From positions 42,704,101 to 42,768,100 of the forward strand of contig CM069872.1 in the NCBI GenBank assembly GCA_036172665.1: DNA of 64,000 nucleotides. The letters are read 5' to 3'. Shown here one piece after another: positions 37,166 through 47,093 of the stretch. Each line of letters opens with the position of its first letter. Position 1 is the stretch's first letter. Under the pieces are notes generated by a model. The model made no database searches. It was not told the origin of the DNA and saw only the letters and a program-made list of their open reading frames with translations. The position numbers and the translations under genes were made by a program. This DNA is from Prosopocoilus inquinatus. Its lineage: Eukaryota > Arthropoda > Insecta > Coleoptera > Lucanidae.

Positions 37166-37478
37166 ATATTTTTATTGAATTTAAAATTGCAAGCAATGAT
37201 GCAGAAACTTTCTGAATGAAATGCTTGACGTACACTTGGTAATATTCGCATAAAATAAAAGTCCTAACTACAGGGTTATCCGCGATCGCAGATATAAGTT
37301 CAACAAGAGCAAATTGAAGCCTTGTTCTCTCTGTACAGTTATTAAGGAGCACGAAACTGCAGAGTCATACCGCTTAGCTGAACATCATTGTACATAATAG
37401 AGAATCCTTAAGTGTTTATATGAATGAAGAATTAGCATCGAGTAACAAACTAACAAAATAAGCCTACGATTACGTGGG

Positions 37479-37590
37479 TTAGCTTATTTCTTCGTTTATT
37501 TTTTTCAGTATTGGGGATGTTTTCAATGTGCTGTTAGCTTATTTGATCGTTTCTTTTTTTCAATATTGGGGATGTTTTTCCAAAGTAAAT
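37479..37590 (+). repeat. Tandem duplication of a 55-bp unit
   Basis: GTTAGCTTATTT...TATTGGGGATGTTTT is repeated twice in a row, beginning near 37479 and 37534, with few differences. Confidence 0.75.
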
Positions 37591-39539
37591 GTGCTACCCA
37601 CCTCCTCTTTTGTTGTCATTCGCATATCTTAGTAAAATATGTAAGTAATTGCATCTGACATTGATTCAATAAGGTTATTATTAATATTATTAACTCCACA
37701 GTTTGTGATAAGTACTTTACTTGCAACTTCGAGTATTTGACAATAAAACCATGCAAACAATCCAGCATTAACATAAGAAAAGTTTTAACTTGTAGGAGGT
37801 ATCGTCGTTAAGATAGTCTCCTCTGATTAAACCATTTGTACAAAGTTAGCACAAACAAGATGAATAAGGTCAGCCTTTACAATTGTAATACCGAGAGAAT
37901 AAGAATAATTCTTTATATTACAAGCGTATTATTAATTAAATTAGTTGTTTGCACGTTCATAAACAAATAATTTACCTTGAAGAATCTGTCAACATACAGT
38001 AACCAATTGTTTTTTTTTTATTTGGTTAATGAAAATGTTATTATTGTATTATACCGTGGGAGCAAGAAAAACTAAAATCAAAAATACCCTTGCAATGTGA
38101 ATGTGGCTTTGTTATTAGCTTCATACAAAGACAAAGGTTAAACATAACATAAAAGTTAAAATTCATTGTTACCTACCTACAGATCGTTGTTTTGGTATTC
38201 TGACAGTGTATGCAGATGGTTTTATGTTCAGAATTTTCGTGCCATTCCGTTTGTTTAAAACTACCCAACGGTATTCAAAGGTAACATATAAATGTTAACA
38301 TTTAATTCGCCACAGTAACGACGTTCTTTGTCAGTCGGTAACAAACTAACTTATTCATGGAGAACGCAACCCTGCGAAAGGTAAACCGCACTGGAAAACG
38401 AACAACAGTGTTAATATTTGTAAGCTATTTCACATGTTGCGGGTTACAGCTAATTAAGACGAAACTCGGATGATTGCAGCCTTTACTAATTGCGGAACTT
38501 CCCGAGCACGACGCAGATCATTGTCTGGGGGGGTAACAGAACGCTTAAAATAATAACTACACGTTTGACGGCGCCAATCAACGTCTTCATTACTTACAAA
38601 AGCGTTTTGTAAAGTTTACGGCGTCGTTCACCGTCCGTTGCGACAATAAAGTCTTATTTAAGGAACCGTATTTATTTTTTACGAGAGGTTCTCCCAAATT
38701 AACTTTCATTGTTCATTACTTTTTAATTCTGTCTTCAATCAATAAGCCAACGAATTTTGTTTTTTTTCCTGTACGTTGCTTAAAATTAGTTGTCAAAGTA
38801 AAGCCAGTCACATTCAAATTACAAGGTTTAATAATAGAATACTGAAAGTAGGACGGATTGAAAAGTTTTTACGATGTACAGGTTATGCTATTAATATAGG
38901 TTCTATACATTATGTACATACATTTGAACACCCTGTATATTATTCCATTATGATTTATAGTGTGAAGTGAATTGTAACGTAAACTCGTGTATCACATTAT
39001 CGACGTCTCTTCATTCTCTCCCAAGAGGATTTCCTGATTTAAACAATATATTAAACACCAGTTTCGAAGCAATTTATCAGCGCTTTCGAAAACCATTTAC
39101 TATGAAATTTCGATTTATACCTTTAAAAAAAGTATGTTATAACTGCAGTTCGTTCAATCCAAACGAGTCTTAAAAATAGAATGATTCAAAGGGAAAAGGG
39201 GATTGCCGATCAGGATTTAAATTTTACGGAGTAGAGATTAATCCGCGTGCAAAACAACGTCTGTCTTTGAATCTAAACGCGTAATGTTGCGTTAGGATCG
39301 TGATTTTGTGAGCGAAAGAAAACACCTAATGTATCGCTCTTTATCTTTGACCTGCTTCTAAATTTGGAACAAAACTTAAACACAAATCACGTAGAAATTT
39401 TTCCGGACTTTCCAAAGTCGTTAACTAATTTTGGAAGCACTTAACTTCCCGCCCAGGAAGTTTCTGTTATAATAAAATCTTGTATCCGAGTTTGGATGTG
39501 ATAGACTGCATAATGAGGTCTGAATTTAATTTAACTTAC
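37591..39539. other. No gene recognised
   Basis: AT-rich, with short ORFs only. A fragment resembling a TIR-element end (ACACCCTGTATAT) lies at about 38928. Confidence 0.4.
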
Positions 39540-39722
39540 CTCAAAGAAGGAAGGTGGCTGATATTTTCGTATGCCACATACAAATTTATTGGCTCGTTCT
39601 GTGGATTTAGAGATTACGGTTCTTTCCCTAAGATTTCGGGAGATGGCGGTGACGCAAACGAACCGAGCGACGACGTTAAGTCGCCTAGTTAATCTCGATT
39701 GGCCGTCGCGACGCAAACACAC
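39540..39722 (-). other. Possible exon or 5' exon with good splice donor
   Basis: On the minus strand the segment ends CTTCTTTGAG followed by GTAAGTT, a near-consensus donor. The preceding 120 bp are CpG-rich and include GGCCAATC (CCAAT-like). The only frame gives a 63-codon ORF with no known domain. It may be a non-coding first exon or chance. Confidence 0.2.
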
Positions 39723-40164
39723 GAGGTGAAATGCGTAACCGTATTTAAAATTTTATCGCCGAAGGAGCAAATTAAAAAAGTTGCGGCGAAGTATATGGAA
39801 TGCGAGGGCGGAAAAAGTCCATATAGTCTATAATAACATAAAGTTCAAGTCAACAAAGCGTGGGAATCTTTATTGATATTACTATTTCAATAGCCGTTAT
39901 CCGTCGCTATACACCATTCCAATGCAGACATTCTGTTTCTTAATACAAAAGTTTTCTGCGACAACAATTTTTACTTTTTCCAACGATAATAGAATAAACT
40001 TCTTCAAATAGAATGCTGAATTACATCGAGTCCTTATCTTATCATACAAATTTTGCATTACTCGTTTTCTTTAAAAAAAACTCGAATTAGTTTGTCAACA
40101 GATTAAAGTAATTGAGATATCACCATTTTAGAAACTAATGCAAAATATCAACGATCAGAACCAT

Positions 40165-40290
40165 GAACAGATAAAACAGCGACATTCTACGATCGCTTTT
40201 TGACCTGACATTGCAGTAGGATACAAAAATTGAAGCGGATTTGCTACATAATAAGTCCCCCATCCAAGGCGGCCATGTTGTAAAGAATAA
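40165..40290 (-). repeat. Fragment of the retrozyme-like 311-bp unit (no ribozyme)
   Basis: In reverse complement it matches the non-ribozyme part of the 54-kb units: GCGGCCATG...GGGGGACTTATTA, then CCTACTGCAATGTCAGGTCA, then GTTTTATCTGTTC. The hammerhead portion is missing. Confidence 0.75.
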
Positions 40291-41535
40291 AGTCCAAACA
40301 AGTTTAGGCACTGCGCAGATAGCCTCGATTAAGCCCAATCACCACTTTATCTGCGCGGACTAGACAAATTTGTTCTCTAATATTAATAGAAGTTAGATAA
40401 TCTGAAAACAAAATAGGAGTATATATTTTTTTTAATTTTAATATCAAATCAGAAAAATGTTTTATGCATATCTCTCGGTAAACTGAGATCTATTTCGCGT
40501 AATGAAAAATAAAGCTTCTTGATCAACGTCTTTTTACAAGTACTTTCAGATCTCTTTGCAATCAATTCGGTCAAGTATAAGTCGTTAAGTTAATGAGTGC
40601 TAATAAGGGCTGGAAAGACTTATAATGTGAAATTCGTTGTTGCTGATTGATGTTTTCCCAGTAGACGCTTTCTTCTTCCATCCATCTGCCTGAAATGGTG
40701 AGATGAAATTGCGTCTGGATACTCCCTGCCCCATTCTTCACACCACTAGAGCCGATAATTATTATATATCGTCCGGGATAATGTAACTGCATGCACCAGG
40801 GAAAAGCTAAACTCTAGTTAAAAAGCTTCTCTCCACTTGGTTACTCTTAAGTGCCTAAGTACACATTTTGCATATTGAATGGGTCGAGAAAATAAACTTT
40901 AATAATGATTATAACTTTTTGAACGAGTTTCACGTCGGCACTACGTGAACGTGTTGTAAATTACCGAACTTCGGTTTTTCTGTCTGGAATCTAAGCGGCC
41001 GCAAGAAGAGAAAAAAAAAAAGAAAAACCAAACAACAAATTTTCCGAGCTTGTTTCTAGTTCTCCAGGGCATAAATTACGTATGCAAATCAAGCGCGCCT
41101 TAATTAATATCATTTCGGTACGTAATTAGCGTTTCAGCGTTAGATAAGAGTAATATATTGTGATGTGCACAATGTAGTCAGTTTGCTGCGGCTGTAATTA
41201 CCGAACTACTTGATGGAATCTATGCAGATTTAATTATAATTTCCATATCGTCTTAATTATATTCCACGGTTTAATGTCGCACGCCCACGGAAAGTGTATA
41301 CAAGTTGATAATCTTTATTAATTTGAATCTGCTTACAGTGCCGTGTTTAAACGGTGTACCTACGTTCTGAGAGAACGATTTTATTAAAACCTTTGCGCTC
41401 GTATAACCCAGATAAGTATTTCCTACTTCCGAAGGTATAAGTATTTATATCCCAAATTACAGACATCTACGTATAACCTTAGCAATTACTCACAGATATC
41501 AACAGCTTTACACAGATAAAAATCTTTAGCACTTT

Positions 41536-41576
41536 TGGACGCCAGGGAACACTTTTTCGGTGTTCCCTTGCGTCCA
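41536..41576. other. Strong isolated hairpin (17-bp stem, 7-nt loop)
   Basis: TGGACGCCAGGGAACAC (41536-41552) pairs with GTGTTCCCTTGCGTCCA (41560-41576) over 17 positions with one mismatch, around the loop TTTTTCG. It is not flanked by recognisable repeats. It is short for a microRNA precursor and lacks a U-run terminator context. Confidence 0.7.
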
Positions 41577-42462
41577 TCCATTTTGTGAAGTTAGAAACAA
41601 TGGAGTTATGATGTTTACCATTTAGAAGTAAGAGGATAGCTTATTCTTGTAGGAATAGAGCTTATCCTTGTAGGAGTAAATACTCACTTTTAGAAACAAG
41701 ACACACGGGACAAATCAACAATCACGCTAAATTAGGCAAGAATTAACAACTTTTCAGGTAAAGCTTTATCTACATTTAACAGCGATTAAGCAGATTACAA
41801 TTAATCCCAAAAATTTTTATATGTACAGGCACAGTAAAACCCAGAATTCTGTACAAAATTCATTATTCGTACTTAAAGTAAAACTTCCTTCGATAAATAC
41901 GACGCAGCTGTAAGCCTTAAACCAAGGAAAGCTGCCACGCTTGCATCTGCATTCGTGTATCGTAAGCTGACGTCTTAATAAACATAGCGGAATGAACAAT
42001 TTCGTTCAGAAACTATGCGCGCCTTAAAAATATAATGGGACATTTTGCTGTGATCTTAAGAAAAGATCAGTTAGTTCCAGTCATATGACCTCCTGTACCT
42101 AATTTAGAAATGTAAGTGCACAGAATACCGTTTCATCTCTCTTCGAAATAATTTTGATTGTATTATTTGAAATTGACTAACCCAGAGGTGGGGAAGCTTT
42201 TTACCGTCGAAGGTAACTTATAATTTCGAAGGCTGCATTTGTAGGTAAAAAAAGGCAATACATATTTGAGTTCTCGCAAAATAATCCAGAACCGTCTGGA
42301 ACATGCGTACAACAAAACAAGCTTTGGATATTTTTAATGCGCATGCTCCTGACGGTTCCACTACTGTCCTTGCGCACATCTAGCAAGCCTATAATCTCTA
42401 ACACGTTTAAATTTATTGGAGTGCACTTGAAAGCAGACTGAAAAATCAATTGAGATAATTAA

Positions 42463-42476
42463 AGAATTGCAAGTAT
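42463..42476. repeat. 14-bp target site duplication, left
   Basis: AGAATTGCAAGTAT flanks the retrozyme-like element and is repeated exactly at 43241-43254. Confidence 0.8.
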
Positions 42477-42652
42477 CAGCAGCTTCAGGCGCGCCCTCAG
42501 GCGTTTGACCTTATGCTGTGCGACAATTTATAGCAAATGGCAACTGTACTGCTGCCTAATAAGCTATAATGCACAAAGCGGCCAATGCAGACACATTCGC
42601 GTGTCTAAGTACAATGCTGTATACCAAGGCTGCTCAGATTGCAGTGGAGCCC

Positions 42653-42721
42653 CTCAAGCATCCTCTGTATAGCGCTATTTCGGTCGTACTTGGGGCCTCG
42701 TCAGCAGAAGAGCAGCTCGAG
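42653..42721 (-). ncRNA. Type I hammerhead ribozyme (subfamily A, weak stem II)
   Basis: Minus-strand reading: stem I outer CUCGAGC pairs with GCUUGAG (one G-U) and inner CUUCUG with CAGAGG (one G-U). The core CUGACGA is intact (variable position 7 is C) and GAAA is intact. Stem III is palindromic AUAGCGCUAU and the cleavage base is A. Stem II is poor: only the closing G-C pairs and one inner pair remain around a mismatch. It is 69 nt long, like the copy at 43138. Confidence 0.75.
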
Positions 42722-42831
42722 AAACTTCACCCCAATCCAAACAACTTGCCCGATTTTAAACCGGTAAGCCCAGTAATAGCAGACAATAGCTTCAAGCGCG
42801 CCCTCACCCGGCCAGGGTTTCACCTTATACT

Positions 42832-42886
42832 CTTCTGCTGATGAGGCCCCAATTAGGGTCGAAATAGCGCTATACCGAGGATGCTT
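42832..42886 (+). ncRNA. Hammerhead ribozyme lacking the outer stem I
   Basis: Core CTGATGA (42838-42844), stem II GGCCC/GGGTC (one G-U), GAAA (42861-42864), stem III ATAGCGCTAT and cleavage base A42874 are present. Inner stem I has one mismatch (CTTCTG with CCGAGG). The outer stem I strand is missing because the inversion junction lies just upstream. Confidence 0.7.
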
Positions 42887-43137
42887 GTGGGGCTCCACTG
42901 CAATCTGAGCAGATTTGCTATACAGAATGTGATTGCTTAGACACGCGAATGTGTCTGCATTGACCGCTTTGTGCATTATAGCTTATTAGGCAGCAATACA
43001 GTTGCCATTTGCTATAGATTGTCATACAATATAGGGTCAAACCCTGGCCGCCTGAGGGCGCGCCTGAAGCTGTTGTCTGCTATTACTAGGCTTACCTGTT
43101 TAAAATCGGGCAAGTCGTTTGGATTGCGGTGAAGTTT

Positions 43138-43206
43138 CTCGAGCTACTCTTCTGCTGATGAGGCCCCAATTAGGGCCAAAATAGCGCTATACAGAGGATG
43201 CTTGAG
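43138..43206 (+). ncRNA. Hammerhead ribozyme with core mutation (G12 to A)
   Basis: Outer stem I CTCGAGC/GCTTGAG and inner CTTCTG/CAGAGG are intact. Core CTGATGA is at 43155-43161, stem II GGCCC/GGGCC is perfect and stem III is ATAGCGCTAT. The conserved GAAA reads AAAA (43178-43181), replacing the catalytic G12, so this copy is predicted to be inactive. Its cleavage position is 317 nt from that of the copy at 42832. Confidence 0.8.
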
Positions 43207-43240
43207 GGGCTCCACTGCAATCTGAGCAGACTTGCTATAC

Positions 43241-43254
43241 AGAATTGCAAGTAT
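43241..43254. repeat. 14-bp target site duplication, right
   Basis: AGAATTGCAAGTAT, identical to 42463-42476. Confidence 0.8.
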
Positions 43255-43539
43255 GTTATGATAATACAGCGGAAGACCCCACTGCTGGATTAATGATTTG
43301 GATAAGAGACAAGAAGTCAAAATTTCAATCCCGAAATCACATGAAGCGGTTCGAAAAGGACCAAATTTGATTCGCATAAAAAGTGCGCTGATAGTGATTT
43401 CTGGCAACCTAAAACTCAAACCAGAAGTATGTAGGTAAAGAAGTTGTGAATTAACTTATCTTTTATAACTTGACTAAAATACAATAAGTGAGAAAGTATA
43501 CATATATTGTATATAGATTTTCATGGAGTCAAAGATTTT

Positions 43540-44069
43540 GGTCATGGTGGAGCAGGCAGAGTCAGATTCCGTCTCGTGGTATTCCCAGCATCTGGTTTGT
43601 GTCTGGAAGCGCTCCTGGGGGCCTGTTTCGCGTGTGTTCGTCAAGGGGACGATACCTAATTTTGGTTCTCGTGAGGAGACTCAGGGAGGTTTCCTCATCA
43701 GTGTACAGCATTTTGTCGGTTTTGTCCTGGTGCCAGAGGATTGAAACCCTTCGGAATTCTCTCAGTCTCGATCTTGGCGTTCAGGGCTGGTACGTTTACG
43801 ACTGTTGCTTCCTCTTTTCGTATACATTGCCATTGCCGATATTTCCTTCCTTTATAAGCTTTTTGGACAGGTTTTTGGTACAGGCTTTTAGATTCAGTTT
43901 TGGTCACGACTCATTCCCTCATTCCTTTTGGCTTACATACGACTTACCTGTAAGAACGACGCTTTTTCGACGTCCTACTGTTATCTGTGACGATCCGTTC
44001 GAGGGAAGCAGATGTGGAACCGGCTTTCGACGAGACAGCCGTTGTTTTGGTGTCGACGTTTTCACACGC
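43540..44069 (-). pseudogene. Coding-like region with one well-formed exon, family unknown
   Basis: On the minus strand, 44069-43948 (122 nt) lies between a strong acceptor (TCTCCTTTTGTTACCTTCGT, then AG) and a consensus donor (TTACAG followed by GTAAGTCG). It is open in one frame with a Ser/Thr/Lys/Arg-rich product (KTTAVSSKAGSTSASLERIV, then SKKRRSYR). Further along the minus strand, interrupted coding-like pieces continue (AKIETERIPKGFNPLAPGQ; LLTRTKIRYRPLDEHTRN) with stops and frame shifts. The region is GC-richer than its flanks. It may be an exon of a host gene or a degraded retroelement ORF1. A 197-codon plus-strand ORF over it is rich in Trp and Ser and looks like the antisense shadow. 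Confidence 0.35.
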
Positions 44070-44507
44070 CTACGAAGGTAACAAAAGGAGAATCTATGAT
44101 GAAGATTAACCAGGTGGGATGTTGCTATTTATATTTCAGTTACGGCCGAATTTAACGATTATTGTACGTACATATATCCTTGTGCTTTGAAGTGCTCCAC
44201 GCCAAAAGAAATACATTCTTTTAAATTTATCTATTAATTAATTTATTAATTTGTTTTTTATTTATACATTCTTCTAAATTTTATCGTGTTATAGTCTATA
44301 AAGCAAGTGATAGATCTGTCATTAGTTAAATCCCTTTGAACCTGATCCCTTTGATAATACCTAATACGTTGCAATCGTGTTTTAATTTTAAGGGTGCGCA
44401 CACACTACGACGACATGGTGGTCGTGATTTGCTGTTAATTAAGTTGCTGCATAAATTGAGTCATTCCATTTGCTTTGATCCTCTTCTCATATCCAGTTAA
44501 AATTAGT
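44070..44507. other. No gene recognised
   Basis: AT-rich and featureless to my reading. Confidence 0.4.
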
Positions 44508-44615
44508 TGGCCCATTTGTTGTCGCGTTTATGTAACACCCGACTGAAGCTGTTGGCTGTGCTGCAAATTAATTTCCTCAGCACAAATCTTGCTTCTACAC
44601 ACGATAGGTAGCAAA
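44508..44615 (-). repeat. Dispersed repeat, copy shared with 7.3 kb
   Basis: The reverse complement reads AAGATTTGTGCTGAGGAAAT, then CAGCACAGCC and CGCGACAAC, matching 7270-7390 in order. Confidence 0.65.
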
Positions 44616-44688
44616 TGTAAGATTTTTTCCCATAACGAAATGATGATTAAAGACTCTTAAGAAAACTAAACGATCATTCATATGGTAG

Positions 44689-44717
44689 TTTCGGTTTTAT
44701 TTTAAAACCTTCTTCAG
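44689..44717 (-). other. Hammerhead-like core with perfect stem II
   Basis: The minus strand reads CTGAAGA, an extra A, then GGTTTT, loop AAAAT, AAAACC (six perfect pairs) and GAAAC. This has the same layout as the compact hammerhead at 37.12 kb. Stem I and a clear NUH site could not be built from the flanks, so it is either a core-only remnant or coincidental. Confidence 0.35.
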
Positions 44718-44759
44718 AGCCTGTGATTTTTATTATTAAGCCAACAACCATAAAGTCGG

Positions 44760-46619
44760 ATTTAAAAAGTTACATGGGTAAGCATTGATGGAAGAAAAGT
44801 GGAAGAAGTGCAAGAAAAATAAAGAACTGATCACAATAAAACCGATCGACCTTTTTAATTACAACAATTTAAAATATTAATAAAACACGATTTAAAATAT
44901 CAGAGAGATTATACTTGCAAAAAGTAGCGTCCAGTATTTGTCACATTTGGAAACCTAAAAAAGATCATCTGGCGATCACGAACAGTAATTAAACGATTTA
45001 CTTTTCGAAAATTGGGTATTCCTTAAGAGTATAATTTTTTTAACTGAAAACAGTGCAGAACTTCTTGAGTTAATTTAAATCAAGGAGTCATCAACGTAGG
45101 TGTTAAACAACTGGTGGTGTTAAACAGAAATTGCAAACTAAAATATCATGAAAAAAAAAGTATGCGCGGAAATTTTTTCTTTTCATGTTGAAATGTTAGA
45201 ACCCGTTGAAGCGTATCTTGTTAAAGAAATGCCGCTGTTTTCTGCACAAATGATATAAAGAAAACACACGCCTTTAACAGTGCTTGCCTTCATTTATTTC
45301 GAAAATATGTTTTCGGGATATTAGACTGTTCGTGTCAGTTTTCGTTTTAGTTGCAATGCCAATTTTTGATATACAGAAAAAACAATTCTGCGATCCGGAA
45401 AATTGTAGCCTTCTTTCTAATTAGTTTCTCTATTCATCTATTCATCTATTGTTAAAAAATCCTGAAATGGCATTATAAAAATCACCTTTACGTAGACTAT
45501 TTATTCACCACATCATTGAAAATTTGTTGTTAAAATGAACTGTTTTATTAAATTAAAATGCGCCAATTGATGTACAGTGTATAATTGAGAATATGTTACA
45601 ACTGTGTTGATGTTTGTGTGTATACAAAGCACAGTTAATATAATAGTATAATAATATTTAAGTTTAATTTATAAGTATACACATATTATAAGCTAAACTA
45701 AGAAAAAGAAAATGAAAATATTTTGTATCGGTTAGTACCATACTAGAATAAAAATAAAATGGTTTCCAACTATCAATTACTTACTTATAATCAGAAAATG
45801 AAAAGGGATGTGGTACTATCGTATAATTTTCTGTACAGTTTTCAGTGTTAACACTTGCCGTTATAAAACACTCTGTATAAAGTACGCGAGTTTGCACGTG
45901 GCTCTCTAAAAATAGAACAGATCGAAAAACGGCTTCCCTTGCGTAATTTTCATCGGTCCGTCATTTTCAGTCCATCTAGAAATTCGTGCGTGGGTTGCAA
46001 ATTGTCGGCCTAATCAAATCAATCCACAGGTTGCAGTCGCCACCTACCAACTTATTTCGAGAAGTAATTTGACTAGAGAGACTTCGATCAGATTGCAGCA
46101 GTCCCACTTAACACGCCCACACTCAATAATAGACTTCTGACGTCCGTTTTGAAAAAAAAAAAATCAAATTTACGTTTCTTTGATAATTGCGAGGCACTTC
46201 GTTAGGAAACCGGAGGAAATGTACGATAATTAAAGCAAGCAATTAGCTGACTGTGGGGCGCACGGATGGATCGTCTTTCCGATATTGCTTCAAATAAATT
46301 GATCTACTTAATTTGATGTTAGTTGACTTTAGTGCCCTGTCACAATAACATCAATGTTAATGGTACAGACAAAGATGTGAAATGTTCAAAATAATTCATA
46401 TTAATGTAAAATATTTACTTCTTCGTTTATCTGCTCTATAATATTCTTAGAAATCGTCGATTGGCTCCAGGAAGATTATGTATTATGATTAATATTGTTG
46501 TGTACTAAGGCTTTACATTATCCACAGTTTCGGCGTCGCGATTGCATAATATATTTTCAAAGTGAAGAATTGGAACATCTTCAGATATAAATAAAATCAA
46601 ATTCTATAACATCTCGGAC
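44760..46619. other. AT-rich DNA, no gene recognised
   Basis: No ORF or repeat end of note before the BEL element. Confidence 0.4.
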
Positions 46620-46624
46620 AATAT
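46620..46624. repeat. 5-bp target site duplication of BEL element, left
   Basis: AATAT precedes the 5' LTR and recurs after the 3' LTR (52554-52558). Because the flank reads ACAATAT on both sides, a 6- or 7-bp duplication with a shorter LTR is also possible. Confidence 0.75.
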
Positions 46625-46793
46625 CTATGTTAACACGATTTTTACGTTCATTTTAATGAATCACATACACTTGTAAAAAAAAAAAACAATTGCAATATAA
46701 ATAAAAAACTTTCATATAAAAAAAGGTAATTGTACCAGCGAAATTTTTCTGCAAACAAACACAAAGAAATACAGTCCACTATATCGAATCAAC
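46625..46793 (+). repeat. BEL/Pao 5' LTR, 169 bp
   Basis: By eye it is identical to the 3' LTR over all 169 positions (start CTATGTTAACACG, end ATCGAATCAAC). It contains TATA-like TATAAATA (about 46696-46703) and an overlapping polyadenylation-like AATAAA. The exact ends were fixed from the target duplication. A TG...CA convention would shift them to 46628-46794. Confidence 0.9.
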
Positions 46794-46803
46794 ATATTAT
46801 TTT

Positions 46804-46822
46804 TGGTCCTTCGAGCCGGATT
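46804..46822 (+). other. Primer binding site, tRNA-Tyr type
   Basis: TGGTCCTTCGAGCCGGATT starts about 10 nt after the 5' LTR. It is complementary to the 3' end of animal tRNA-Tyr including CCA (…CCGGCTCGAAGGACCA). It would prime minus-strand synthesis. Confidence 0.85.
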
Positions 46823-47093
46823 CAAGATTTACAAGAACTAAGCGCATCAGCGAAGAAGAGAAACACCGCATAGAAAACTATCGTTCAGGACTACAGATAA
46901 GGCTCTAGAACAGTTCTAGAATTTGTAGGCTGCTATCTGTGTTAAGGTAGTACACATTTATAAAACACATTCATACTTTTATACATTTATTTGCAAAAGA
47001 AAATATTTTGACAAATATTTTTACACATTAACACAATTTCTTTGTAACTAGGTTACAATAATTCAATTCATAGTTTTCTGAATTTGAAAAGTC

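Larger units (their letters stand above)
42477..43240 (+). mobile_element. Retrozyme-like retroelement, subfamily A (317-bp units)
   Basis: This 764-bp insertion lies between perfect 14-bp direct repeats. The left part (about 42477-42828) is inverted. The right part (about 42829-43240) is in sense orientation and contains more than one 317-bp unit. Three hammerhead motifs lie within it (42653-42721 minus, 42832-42886 plus, 43138-43206 plus). No ORF is conserved between units. Non-ribozyme DNA shares GGGCAAGTCGTTT and TCGAGCTA with the 54-kb elements, so the two are subfamilies of one family. The layout suggests reverse transcription of a multimeric RNA, with an inversion during integration. 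Confidence 0.8.

Noticed and set aside
42569..42976. Similar 90-91-codon ORFs on both strands inside the 42.5-kb element
   Set aside because: The similarity arises because the element is an inverted repeat with ribozyme sequence; frames are not conserved as protein between units.
43488..44081. 197-codon plus-strand ORF
   Set aside because: Rich in Trp, Ser, Phe and Arg with no domain. The opposite strand has a splice-bounded coding-like exon, so this looks like its antisense shadow.
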